Assembly: GCF_900700375.1 (NCBI RefSeq)
Contig: NC_041720.1
Location: 4,399,055 to 4,463,054 of the forward strand
DNA from: Denticeps clupeoides
Lineage: Eukaryota > Chordata > Actinopteri > Clupeiformes > Denticipitidae
Direction: 5' to 3'
DNA length: 64,000 nucleotides
A program made the position numbers and the translations under genes. The notes below the pieces were generated by a model, which did no database searches, was not told where the DNA came from, and worked only from the letters and a program-made list of their open reading frames with translations. The stretch's first letter is position 1. Each line of letters opens with the position of its first letter. Shown in pieces: positions 36,901 to 47,800 of the stretch.

Positions 36901-38296
36901 CGTTGATTTGAATGTTTAATACATCAGCGTACACACCAACTCTTGGTTTGCCAATTATACTGATTAATTCACTTTACAACAACATATTGCTTTGGCGAAC
37001 AGGAGACTGCATGGCAAGGATGAATAAACACGTCTGTTTTATACACACACCTGCAATGAATATTTAGTTTTTCTTTACCTTGTAAGGTTAAGAGACATTT
37101 GTAATATATGGATGATGGTGGGTGTCACGGTCCACGGAACCAGAACGTGAGCACGTGTAGGAGGAGACAAGGAACCCTGGTGCGGTGGGACGCAAGGAGG
37201 CAGTATGCGAACACAAACTGGCGTAAGCCACAACACCACACAGATGTTGTCGTTCACGTTACAGTACAATTTAGTACGGGGCAGGACGAGAGGAAGGAGT
37301 TCAGGAGAGAGGATAGGAGAAGGTCAGGAACGCTCTTACTTTTAGACGAAGGAGTAGAGCCGTTACAGTACAGGCAGTGGCCATCTTGCCAATTTATAGG
37401 AGTCACGTTACCTCGTTTCTGTGTTGCTCCCAGTCACATGGATGGAATCATGTGACAGTGGGTATGGAGAAGTAAGATAGAAGTAAGGGGCAGCGGTGGC
37501 CTAGCAGTTAAGGAAGCGTCCCCGTAATCAGAAGGTTGCCGGTTCGAATCCCGATCTGCCAAGGTGCCACTGAGGTGCCACTGAGCAAAGCACCGTCCCC
37601 ACACACTGCTCCCCGGGCACCTGTCATGGCTGCCCACTGCTCACTCAGGGTGATGGGTTAAATGTGTGCACCGTGTGCTGTGCTGCATTTTAAAAAATTA
37701 AATACGGAAAACTGTATAATTTTCCGGCCACCTGACTGGTGGGTGATGCGTTATTGGGACTGCAATAAACTTTGCCCACTAGAACTTTCTTCTGTGCATT
37801 GGACAAAGGAAAATGAGTCCCCTACATATTATAATGTCTTGAGAAAAAGCCAGTCTACTAAAAATATCAAATTATGTCTTCATTAAAAAAATTAACTTTT
37901 TCCCTTTTACATGACAATCACAGAGTCATGCATAAAAGGTAATTAGGTAAATGGCTTATGAAAATGTACCTTGTTTATCCTTACAATCCGCAGTCTTCAC
38001 AATTTCAGCCTGCAGTGAAGAAATAGACGGGTCTGTGTCAGCATGGATGGAAAATGCACTTCCTCCCTGTAAAAATGTACTTTCCTCTGGTCTGATGTCC
38101 TAGATCCTGTCTTATTTACACTGCCAGCATGTATGTATGATTTTGTGTGCATGGATGATCGTGCAACAGGGACATCTGTTCATCTAAATTCCATTATTTA
38201 TTATATACATCTATCCTCTCTGACACAGTTCATACTGACGTTACAAGCTACAGTAAAAGTATGATTACATGCACGCACACGTACCTGTTTAGTCAT
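30955..38296 (-). CDS. Cluster gene 5: one-unit protein with Cys-rich, basic tail
   Basis: Family not recognised. Seven coding exons (5' to 3'): 38296-38285, 38009-37970, 36889-36701, 36552-36344, 34977-34909, 31317-31234 and 30990-30955. Every border is GT-AG and every phase agrees, giving 212 residues. Residues 1-17 are a short polar lead. Residues 18-150 are the unit: 'KVKYYPVICGNTQGNH', 'DIILAFCPVVSRLGTDIE', 'KPVILVVMHHTHD' and 'LVVDCLFHEDRGPLRC'. The tail holds 'EAMSKKSKNK', then 'WSCCFLSCIV' (Cys-rich and hydrophobic, a possible acylation or membrane-contact patch), then a basic end 'RNRKNKRKDTI'. The 5' UTR exon ends at 39431 beside an ISRE. The four 5' exons are firm. The last three rest on splice signals and phase, and the 34.9-kb exon lies in a tandem repeat. 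Confidence 0.72.
31410..31660. mobile_element. Interspersed repeat with (AC)n core
   Basis: 'gggtcgcggctgccagagcc', 'aggctaaaggcggggactca' and 'cacctacggacaattcaaag' resemble a widespread fish interspersed repeat. A (CA)n tract at 31495-31516 sits inside. A separate 'ttaagataagataagattat' stretch at about 31905-31935, just before 'cctttattagtccc', looks like another repeat tail. Confidence 0.45.
32307..35680. repeat. Tandem triplication of a unit of about 0.8-1 kb
   Basis: Three copies run at 32307-33190, 33191-34653 and 34654-35680. They share 'acaaaccgta(c/t)cccaca', 'atttttggatgtgttccttg', 'ctttatagccaatcaataca' and 'cttacgaccgcctggtaagc'. Copy 1 carries a short SINE-tail insertion at 32817-32870. 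Copy 2 carries a solo LTR. The unit includes exon 5 of cluster gene 5, which is complete only in copy 3. Copy 2 lacks about 25 bases of it and copy 1 lacks it. Confidence 0.75.
33206..33857 (+). mobile_element. Solo LTR-like element (retroelement fossil)
   Basis: 652 bases with TG...CA termini (TGTAA / TTACA). The flanking 4-base direct repeat CCCA is at 33202-33205 and 33858-33861. The other two copies of the host unit are uninterrupted at this point and carry CCCA once, so both boundaries are visible by comparison. Inside are a CCAAT-type box (inverted, about 33473) and TATAAAG at 33506. No internal coding region is present, so only the terminal repeat remains. The 4-base target repeat fits Gypsy-type or some ERV integrases; the family is uncertain. 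It is younger than the triplication. Confidence 0.65.
36605..36655 (-). mobile_element. Short SINE-tail-like fragment
   Basis: Inverted copy of the 'gcttttatccaaagtgactt'-type tail, within an intron of cluster gene 5. Confidence 0.45.
37493..37690 (+). mobile_element. SINE family 1, near full length
   Basis: A box 'gtggcctagcagttaagg', B box 'ggttcgaatcccga' and a full body with a duplicated 'ggtgccactga'. It lies in intron 2 of cluster gene 5. Confidence 0.85.
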
Positions 38297-38692
38297 TTTT
38301 GTTTTGTTTTTCCCCTTCCAGAGAGACGTTTTTCAATTCTGTAAGAGATATTAGAATGCAGCATATGTCCAGTCTGAATAAATATTTTTATGTAAAGTGC
38401 ATTTAAAGTTGTCACATATTTTACATTTCTTGTGTAGCGGAATCCTTGCTGTCACCTCCTTGGCACTGTCTCTAAAATAAAAATCATGTAAAAAAATGGT
38501 CAATCAAAGCTTAATTTTCCCCTCTTAAATTATTTTTGTATGCTACCATGTTTTTCTGAGTAATAATGTGTTTAAAGAGATTCAGTCTTAATCTGGATGT
38601 TATACCAGACACAGTCTGGTCTGGACCCTGCTGGACTGTCTGACCTTTGCCCTTCAGGTCAATCATCTGTGAACTTTATCGCAGCCACTCCT

Positions 38693-38872
38693 TACATTTA
38701 CAGCATTTATCAGACACCCTTATCCAGAGTGCCTTACAACCAGTAGTTACAGGGACAGTCCCCCTGGAGACTGTGTCCTGCCTGGGGACACAATGGTAAT
38801 AAGTGGGGTTTGAACCTGGGACTTTGTGCTCTTCTGGTCTCACAAGTGAGTGCATTACTAGGCACCATCCTT
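38693..38872 (-). mobile_element. SINE family 2, inverted
   Basis: 'gggacagtccccctggagac' and 'gtttgaacctgggactttgt' match the 4376 copy in reverse. It lies in the 5' UTR intron of cluster gene 5. Confidence 0.7.
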
Positions 38873-39430
38873 ATTCAATTCTCCTATTATACTTTACACA
38901 TTGAAGCTTATTTTAATTATTTGTTTAAATATTATATCACATTCATATCTACCTAATTGTCATCATTATTGTTGTCTTCTTCTTATTTTTGTTGCACCAT
39001 TTCACCAAATCCAATTCCCTGCTCGTTTTTGCTCTTGTAAAGAACTTTAAAGTAACTTTAAAACAGTAAAGTTCCATTCTGGTTTTGATTGTTATTCCAG
39101 TCTTGTAGCTTGAAAATTAATCCCATTAAGCACTTCCAAATACTGAACTACCACCAGCTGCTCCTCTGGTCCAGGACAGTAGACAGTACTAACCACAACG
39201 TTTAATAAGATAAAAAAAAATCCCGGACAATTGCAGAAACTAGGTCGGGAGCAATTTTCAGAGCTCAGAAAGGGATAAAAGAGGAAAAGAGGACGTCTGG
39301 CCACCCTTACATTACACCGACATGCTAACGCTAATGCTAACACCCGTATTCACGCGTCTGAACGTCTCGCGTTGCGGGAGAAACAGAAAGCACATCCAAA
39401 CCGCGGGAATTAACTGAGATGAGTACAAAC

Positions 39431-39495
39431 CTTTCTGTAATTCCTCTTGATCTCGGTTTAGTGGTGACTTATAGCGCCGAGAGATCGGTGGCTGC
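39431..39495 (-). other. Probable 5' UTR exon of cluster gene 5
   Basis: A 'gaaag|gtttgt' donor at 39431. A TATA-like 'gctataagtc' lies at about 39465-39475, and the ISRE is about 10 bases upstream. Limits are approximate. Confidence 0.45.
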
Positions 39496-39506
39496 CACGG
39501 TACAGA

Positions 39507-39519
39507 CTTTCGCTTTCAC
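39507..39519. promoter_or_regulatory. ISRE upstream of cluster gene 5
   Basis: On the - strand GTGAAAGCGAAAG, a perfect IRF-type repeat. A second GAAACAGAAAG lies at 39379-39389. 39.52-40.49 kb is AT-rich with no gene seen. Confidence 0.7.
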
Positions 39520-40491
39520 TTGTAATACTCTCCACTTCACCAACATCTTCTGAGGGAGAGAAGCGTCTGAATCAAAAGGCGAATCATTGTGCCGAATGGA
39601 CGAATCATTTAATTCATGAGCAAAATGAATCTGTTGTTTTAATACACAAATTTAGTTTGTGAAATGTATTTCAGAGACAGTACATCAACGAAACACAGCA
39701 AAAATACTAACAGATGAACACTTAACTTAAACACAGTATTGACACTGTTATTAAATTAACAATAAAAAAGGGGAACACTGCCAATGATAAGGCCTTCTCA
39801 ATTAGACCCGAATTAATTGCATAATCAAATAGTGATGATAAAAAAACGACCAAGTCCTCATGGTAAATGCAGGGTAATTATGTTGTACCTTTGTGAATAC
39901 ACCCTATTTATATTGTTCATTGAGTTAATAAAATGATATTATCAAAGTTAAAAAAATTTATCTTATCTTAAACATCAAACTTTATTTAATTTCTATAATT
40001 ATTGAAGCAGTAGTAGCATTTGCTGGCATGTGTGCATTACTAAATTACTAGCTTGGAAATAATGACACAAGCAGTTATTTTTTTATACACACCAATAAGT
40101 AGTATTGCATAAGATAAAGCACAAAGTTTAAAGTTAACTGAGCAGTACAGTGCAGGTCCCTATTCAAATATTCACATAACATCTTGCAGCATCACATCTA
40201 AGCCAAATCTGAAACATTACTTTTTGCTAGTGAAAATACAATAGATATCAAACATATATGCAGGTTTTATGTACAATGACTTCATTTATTTAACAAGTAA
40301 ATACACAATTTTGAAAGAAAATACAGTCAAAAAGCAGATTTATTAATTTAGTTCACTTTAACAATATGCTTCAGCAACTTTTCACTCTGTAAAAAAAAAA
40401 AGGTTGTGGTAGGTTATAGAGTCTTTTCTTTTTTTTTGCTCGCATGACATCTTCTATGGCTGCTGGTGATTCAGCCATGATTGGAGGGATG

Positions 40492-43400
40492 CTATCTGTA
40501 TGACTGAGAAAGCAAAGCAATTGCATGGATTGAGAACAGATCATGCTTTATTTTATGTATGCAAAACAAAATCTTATCTAGTCAACAGCCAAATGTAGTG
40601 AAAGTGACTGTCATGGTGAAACACTGCAGCACAGAACATGGTGACACAGTGAACTGCGTCCTCTGCTTTTAACCATCATCTTTAGTGAGCAGTGGACAGC
40701 TCAAAGGGACCCGCCAGGTTGTTAATTAAGAAGCAGAATTGGGTTTTTAAGATGCCTCAGTCAGTGCACATTGAAGTAAACACTGCCAGACCCTGGCAGT
40801 CACATTAGGTGATATAATGTAGTCATATAATATTGCCAAAAATTGGTGCCAGATGCTAAATAGTGAATAAAATAGGTTGTGTTATATAAAATTCGGTTAT
40901 GTCATATAATATTAAACGATTCTTCCCTTTTAACAAGGAAGAACATGAAAATTCAATAAAAATGGGATATTATCCATAGGCTAATCCTTGAAGGTTCGTG
41001 GAATATGAATATGGGGTCTGCAAAAATTATTTGCCAGGACCAGTGTGCAGTGTTCCTATTTAATAATCATTCGGCTAGTTTGTGATTTGAATCGGCCGGC
41101 TGAGAACAAGCTAACATTGTTTATGGGAACTAGGAAGGAACTTTGTAAAATGATTTATAACAATTATGTAATTGAAATGCATATTACTATATTATTTGGT
41201 GTACAATATGATTATTATGAATAGTTTCAATGTTTGTGTGACTAAATTTGATTGACTTTTTGTTGCATAAATAGTCCAGGGCCAGAGCTGAGAGTTGATT
41301 GGCGATTGAGAGAGCTTGGTTTTCCTGTTTAGTATTTATTATTAATGTATTTATTTACATTTTTTTGTTGAGATATTATTTAGTAAACAGGTAAGGAAAA
41401 TGAAAGTGTTATAAGTACAAACCTTAAGCTTCTGCACCACCTTGTCGTAGGCTTCATAATTTCTTTGACAATTTAGCATTCCTTTGTCATCAAAGAACAA
41501 GCAGTCAACAGTGAATATGTTTCTGTCCTTCACATAGACGCTGCTGCTTGGCACGACATACTCTGGATCAGATGTATGGTGCATCACCACTAGAACAACA
41601 GGCTTCTCGTCTGTCAGAAAAGGAAAGAAAATGAAATGAGGCGCACTGGGTTCATATAAAAACGAGGTGAGAAAATGTACTGAAGTTGTTGTTTAATCAC
41701 ATTTTAATTGCCTGAGCGCTTCCTCAATGTTGGTTCCGTAGCGGGACACAATAGGACAGAAAGCCAGGATGACAGAGCTTTGTTCCGCTGACCCTACTGT
41801 TCGTAAGGTCTTGTGTTTTGCCGTGCTTTTGCTCATGAACTCTTTATCGACATTCAGTGCTTGTCCAATCACAAATGGGAAGAATTTGACTTCTTTCTTC
41901 GGTATGAGCTGCGAAGTTAGAAATTACAACACTAAAGCATTTGTTTAAACACAAATGCACAGAGCATTAACTCTAAATGATTTCATTTATACTGGGTTCA
42001 GACTCAAAATCTTCTTGTTGATGTTAAAAGCAAACATTGAGAAATGTCCCCACACACTGCTCCCTGGGCGCTGATAACGGCCTGTTTTTATTTAATAAAT
42101 GTCCTTGCTGTATTGCATCCTCAATCTATACTCTCCACAGTTCATTCCTTAGTCCACCAGAAAGTTACCCCTGATCTGGACCAGGCACATAACATAACGT
42201 CTTGTGTTGCTGTTGCAGATTCCAAGCGAATTACATTGCCTGCGCCTTGACACGTCACTCTGCCTCGCGATTACATCTACACAGCAGATGTACTGTTGTT
42301 CATTCATCTCACGCTGGTTAAGTGCGCGCCGCTGACCGTCGACTTTTCCCGCTGGTCATGCCTTACTCCACGTCTCGTCTGGGTTGTTTTTTCCTGGTCT
42401 ACAGCTGGCCTGGAAGATGCAGCTGGAGGTGACTTCTAGATCACGAAACAGAAATATTCAGAAACAGAGATTTTGCATAAAACGATCACCAGTGTTTTGT
42501 TTCCATTTTATATTACGTTTTGTGTTTCATTATGATTAGGAAGTTATAGCACATTAATTACACTGTTTGTGTAATTACATATTAAATATTAAAGGCAAGG
42601 TTATTTGTGCCTTAATAGAGCTTAGCTGATGGTCTCTGTTAAGACACCAGTTGTTGGTTTGAGTCCAGCTACGCAGGTATGAAGATACAAAGCACGTCAC
42701 TCTGGACAAGAGCGGCTGCTAAATGTGCTGTGGCCCAGCTTGTTTTACACGGCCGGTCCAGCATACCTCAACACGAGCTTACTGACGGTTATAAGAGAGA
42801 TAATATAATAGTACCGTAACGTGTTTCGAAATGATCTTGAACGCTTCCTCAGTTTTTTCACGTTCCAGTATTCCTTTGTCATCACTGTACAAACAGTGAA
42901 GTACAAAAAGGTTTCTTGACTTCAGAGCGATGATGTTTGGCAGGTCACACGTTTGCTGGTGCATCACCACCAACACGACGGTTTTAGTGCCTGTCACAAA
43001 AAGAAAAACAAAGATCGTTTCAGCTCACGGGGCTCCAAACGTGTTCAACACAACAATCGTGCTTCATGTGTCGTCTACATTCATTTCAATCGCTAATGAA
43101 TGAATGATGAATGATGCCGCAGGCACGCGGTTCAGGGACCGAGGAGATTAAATACCAGGTTACGTTAGAGCCATGAAGAATAACATCATGTAGGCTGTTC
43201 AGAGAGATATGACTGGGTGAAATGTGGCAGAAAAATGAACTTAATCAGCTGTTAAAAGAGCTCTAAAAAAAACTTACACCCTTCAGGATAAATAAGTTCC
43301 ATAGCGAACAATCATTACAGGCCTCGATCATAATGAAATATTTCGAGAACTGTGCGGAGACCAGAGATGTACCCATGATATTTGCACACCCTTACCCTGA

Positions 43401-43561
43401 CTTTTGAGTTGATCATCAACCTCATCTTCTTCCGGACCAGCAGGACATAAAACCAGAATGACATCAGCGTCCTCGGCTGTTTTAGATCCTTCGGGAAACA
43501 GACTCGCCAAGTCTTGTCTGAGTTTTTGCGGTTCAGTGGTGCTGATGTAGAACTTCGCCAT
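40492..43561 (-). CDS. Cluster gene 6: two-unit protein
   Basis: Family not recognised. Exons (5' to 3') are 43561-43396, 42990-42815, 42435-42367 (linker), 41908-41701, 41610-41423 and 40503-40492. All phases agree; 272 residues. Unit 1 (1-114) is diverged: 'MAKFYISTTEP', 'DADVILVLCPAGPEEDE', 'KTVVLVVMHQQTCD' and 'VLHCLYSDDKGIL'. The linker (115-137) is 'KSPPAASSRPAVDQEK' and on. Unit 2 (138-269) is canonical: 'EVKFFPFVIGQALN', 'SVILAFCPIVSRYGTNIE', 'KPVVLVVMHHTSDPEYVVP' and 'TVDCLFFDDKGMLNC'. The last exon adds Ser-Tyr-Arg and a stop. Unit 2 is nearly identical to unit 3 of cluster gene 7. An ISRE lies about 185 bases upstream of the ATG. No membrane segment is seen. Confidence 0.78.
40597..40716 (-). 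mobile_element. SINE family 1 fragment
   Basis: Inverted body part ('agtgaaagtgactgtcatgg', 'gtcctctgcttttaacca'), with the head lost. Confidence 0.6.
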
Positions 43562-43743
43562 GTTCCCCAAGTCGTGGGTGTAAAATATCGATATCGTGTT
43601 TAAACGGCGAGCGTCGTGGCCGTGCACTTTTGCTGATTTAAAAAAAGAAAATCGGTATCAGAACGTTCTAACAGAACGTACCAGCTGTGGAATCTTGAAC
43701 CGCGTTGTCGGGGATGAAAGGAGGACGCTTCACGCCATGGACA

Positions 43744-43755
43744 GAAAGTGAAACT
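43744..43755. promoter_or_regulatory. ISRE upstream of cluster gene 6
   Basis: GAAAGTGAAACT, the textbook ISRE core, about 185 bases upstream of the start codon at 43561. Confidence 0.7.
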
Positions 43756-43859
43756 AAAAGAAAAAAGCTCTTTCCTGGAAACGTAGATGCGAAACACACA
43801 TGGTCACACAATGTAGCGTTTCTTTCGACAGGCCAGTGAGATGAAAACTAACTTTACCT

Positions 43860-44757
43860 CAGTCCTGGACAAGAGCAGGCGTCCCAAACCGCAAAAAAAG
43901 AAAAGTGGTTTTAGGGAGACTCACGAAGACGCCGCCGGATGGTTGCCAGATACGGGGAGATCGTGAAACAATCCAACCTCGCTTTAAAGAACGTACCATG
44001 CACGAATGCCTGTGTTCCGAGGTTACGTGTTATTGCTAATTGATTGTTTAAAACGTGTCTCATATATACACCCACTTTACAGCCAGGTTCTCATCCCAGC
44101 AACTTGAGATGCCGAGTTGCTTTAAATAACCACGCCTGGCAACCCGGCTTCTACGTCGTTGACGCACGTTGCGTGGTTCCGGGTTCAGGTGCGTGTTACT
44201 TGTTGTCAGGGAAAAAGAAGGCATCTTCACAACTAAATAATGAATTTTTTTTGGTCTGATACCAAGGAAACATACGCCAAAGACCACGGTTTATTAAATT
44301 AATGTATTAATTACAACTTGAAGTACATAACTGATGAGTTGATAAACGTTGATTGAAGGATAGAACACTTAGAAATCTAAACATATGAAGAGCACAGTAG
44401 AAATAATCGTCAGAGCACCTTAATAACACAATGAATTACACCGACTGTGCACTAGCCTCAAACCTGAACAGGCATATCACTAGGACTCTACGTAGCTCTG
44501 GAACCACACCCTCTTTTAATGATCATTAGACGCTTATTATTATTATGTAATAGCCTCCAAGGCTGTGATAAGGAATTTAAGTCTCTTGTTTTCGTTCTCT
44601 TTATTGCTTTTTGTCAGAAACATGCCACCCCGCAGTGCAAACATACCCAGAGACAAAGAATCCAGTCAGTGCTGCATTCTTCATTTTCCTCTCTCATACA
44701 AGTCAGTAATGTGACTTGAGGCTGTGGCTGGTTATAGTGTCTGATGCTTATAGTGTT

Positions 44758-44760
<3 letters not shown>
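43860..44760. other. Intergenic stretch between cluster genes 6 and 7
   Basis: Unique sequence, GC-moderate to 44.2 kb and then AT-rich. I see no gene or repeat family. Confidence 0.4.

Positions 44761-44762
<2 letters not shown>

Positions 44763-44834
<72 letters not shown>
44763..44834. repeat. Compound (TA)n(TG)n microsatellite
   Basis: About 13 TA units followed by about 22 TG units, starting 40 bases past the stop of cluster gene 7 and therefore within its 3' UTR. Confidence 0.85.
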
Positions 44835-44835
<1 letters not shown>

Positions 44836-44874
44836 ATGGTTTGCATGACTTCCACTTCTATGGCTGCTGAGGAT

Positions 44875-47800
44875 TCAGAGCTGAATGGCGCGATGCTTTC
44901 TGTACATCTGAGAATGAAAACTCGATTGGTGTTCCTTAAGCCGCTGCACCACCTTGTCATAGGCGTCATCATTTCTTCGACAATTTAGCATTCCTTTGTC
45001 ATCAAAGAACAAGCAGTCAACAGTGAATATGTTTTTGTCCTTCACATGGATGCTGCTTTTTGGCACAACATACTCTGGATCAGATGTATGGTGCATCACC
45101 ACTAGAACAACAGGCTTCTCGTCTGTCAGAAAAGGAGAGAGAAATTATAATAGGGTATTTAAAAAAATCTATGACTATTTAAATTTTGGGACTGAAATGT
45201 ACAGAAGTTGTTGTTTAATCACATTTTAAATGCCTGAGCGCTTCCTCAATGTCGGTTCCAAGGCGGGACACAATAGGACAGAAAGCTAGGATGACAGAGC
45301 TTTGTTCCGCTGACCCTACTTCTCGTAAGGTCTTGTGTTTTGCTGTGATGTGGTTCAGGAACTCTTTATCGACATTCAGTGCATGTCCAATCACAACTGG
45401 GAAGAATTTGACTTTTAATTCTTCAAAATCAGTCTGCAAAGGGGTGAAATGGAAAACAGTATATTACATTACTTTTACCCAAAGCACAGACAACAAAAAA
45501 GAGAAGAAAGAGCATTAAAGAGAACATAATCACTTCATGAATGCTATCTTTTTTCTTTGCTGTACCTAAAAGTGATACTAAATCCTAGACCATAGGCGTT
45601 ACATAGAGACCCTTTGGACCATATCTATATAATAACTAACTTAGACACCTGAGGTGGATTTATTCCTTTTGTCTTCTGAGTTGAGGCATTATATGCTGGA
45701 ACTGTTCCATGGCCTTGACAGGAAGACTTGACTGAGAAAAGGTTTCCTTGGCTATGCAGAAATCTTGATACCTAAATCAGAGAAAATCAGTTGCTCAGCA
45801 TGAAACAAAACTATTTGAATTTATGTTACATCTTGTGTTGATGTTGCAAAGTATGCATGTTGCCTGTACAAGCATGGAAAAAATCGAAAATTTGAAAACT
45901 GGTCTGCACAATGGTGCATCAAGTATAATTGCACCTCTTAAAATGTGGGGCTAAAACTTATTGTTTCACATAATTGAATGAATGTTCCTCACCGTGTTTT
46001 CAGAGCGGCGGGAAAATTTGGATGAATCTCTACACGCTCCTGCATCCTGCAGACAAACACAAAAAGTACAACGTTTTCATGCTCAGGCTTTAACATGTGG
46101 AGCAAACTGCCAATGCACCACCATTACTCTGCCCTAAGCCTGACATGGTGAGGAATTGCACATAATAACTAATTCTAGTACTTCTGTTGCTTGGCCATTG
46201 TTCCATTTCATAAGATACATCTGGCATCATCCATACATTATCATGTTTAATATAGCATAGCACATATAGCAATATAGCATAACTATTGCATACATCAGAA
46301 AAATCAGTGGGCATTTCCGGTCCACACATTTTTATATTTTCATGTAAAAATGACAAAACAGGGCTGCAGGGCAATGGGGGCTTATGCACCTATAAGATAC
46401 ATCGATCATCATCCATACATCCATTATAATTTACCTGGTCTTTCACTGAGTCACGGTTGAATGCGCCAAAGAGATTCTAAAAATCCAAATTTGTAGCAAG
46501 ACAGAAAAAATACGACACCATATCAAGAATTTTTTCATAACAACTATTGCATAAGACAGAAATCTAATTGATTCCGTCCACACTCTCACACATGTTCATA
46601 TAGTGGACAACAAATTACAAACACCGCTGCAGTATTATGGGGGCTTATGTACCTTAAGATGCTCTAAAACCTTCCTCAGCGTTTCCTCATTTTTTTCACA
46701 CTCCAGCAGTCCTTTGTCTTCAAAGAACAAGCAGTCAACAATGCACACGTTCTCATGTTCCACGTTCGCTCTCCTGCCAAATACGGGATACATCGGATCG
46801 AACGTGTGGTGCATCAGCACAAGAATGGCAGGTTTAGTGCCTGTCAAAAAAAAAGAAATGTATCATCATTTCATCATATTGGGTTACACTGGCATCTACT
46901 CACATGTAAACCCATATTTCACATGGATGGTTTAATCACATTTAATGGAGTGTAGTGCTCGGTCAATTTCCTTCTCAATAGAGAAAACAACGACATAGAA
47001 GGCCAGGGTGACGTCGCTCTCTTCTGGCGACTTCACCTCTCTTAATCTGGAATCTCTTGCCACCACAGTTGTTTTTAATTGTTCGTGGGAGCCCAGTGTT
47101 TTTCCAATCACCATGGTGTTGAACTTCACAACTCGATGGGTTTTCTACACAGAAAATAATAACTTCAAATTATCTTTAGCATTAAGGGTACATTGTATGC
47201 AGGGACATGGTACAGGTAAACCCTGAATATGTTGTAACGGGTTAGAGAAATACCTCTGTCTGTGGGGGGGTTGGCGTTCGAGGTTGAACCAGCTGTGTGA
47301 ACCGTGTAAGCTGCCAAAAAAAAGAGACATGAAGTTAACCCGCCTCCGAGTGTACGTTACATTATAATGTATACATACATGCCTGTATATATTTTATTTC
47401 TGGATCAGAGTGCATGCAGCATTTGAAATTTATATAACATACAAAATAATGCAATTGTTACACCTTAATTCAATTAGTGTTGGAAATCTACTTTACCACA
47501 TCAGTCTTGCCTTTACTCCACTGGTGAGTTTTTGGTGCAGCTGAAGGTTGGTATATTTGAACTGATCTCAGGTCCTGCTTGGAAGATGCAGTTGAGGATG
47601 GATGTCTACTCTCTGATGGACATCTGGTCTCCTAAATCATCAAACAGAAATATTCAAATATTATAAGTATTCGGTCACATTATAAGTATGGCAACCTTAT
47701 GTACAATAAGTAAGTATGTACCTTAACGTGATTCGAAATCATCATGAATGCTTCTTGAATTTTTGAAGGGTCCTGTATTCCTTCACCATTAATGTACAAA

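Noticed and set aside
37121-37440. Possible mobile element beginning 'gtgtcacggtccacgg'
   Set aside because: I could find no inverted ends, target repeat or second copy in the window.
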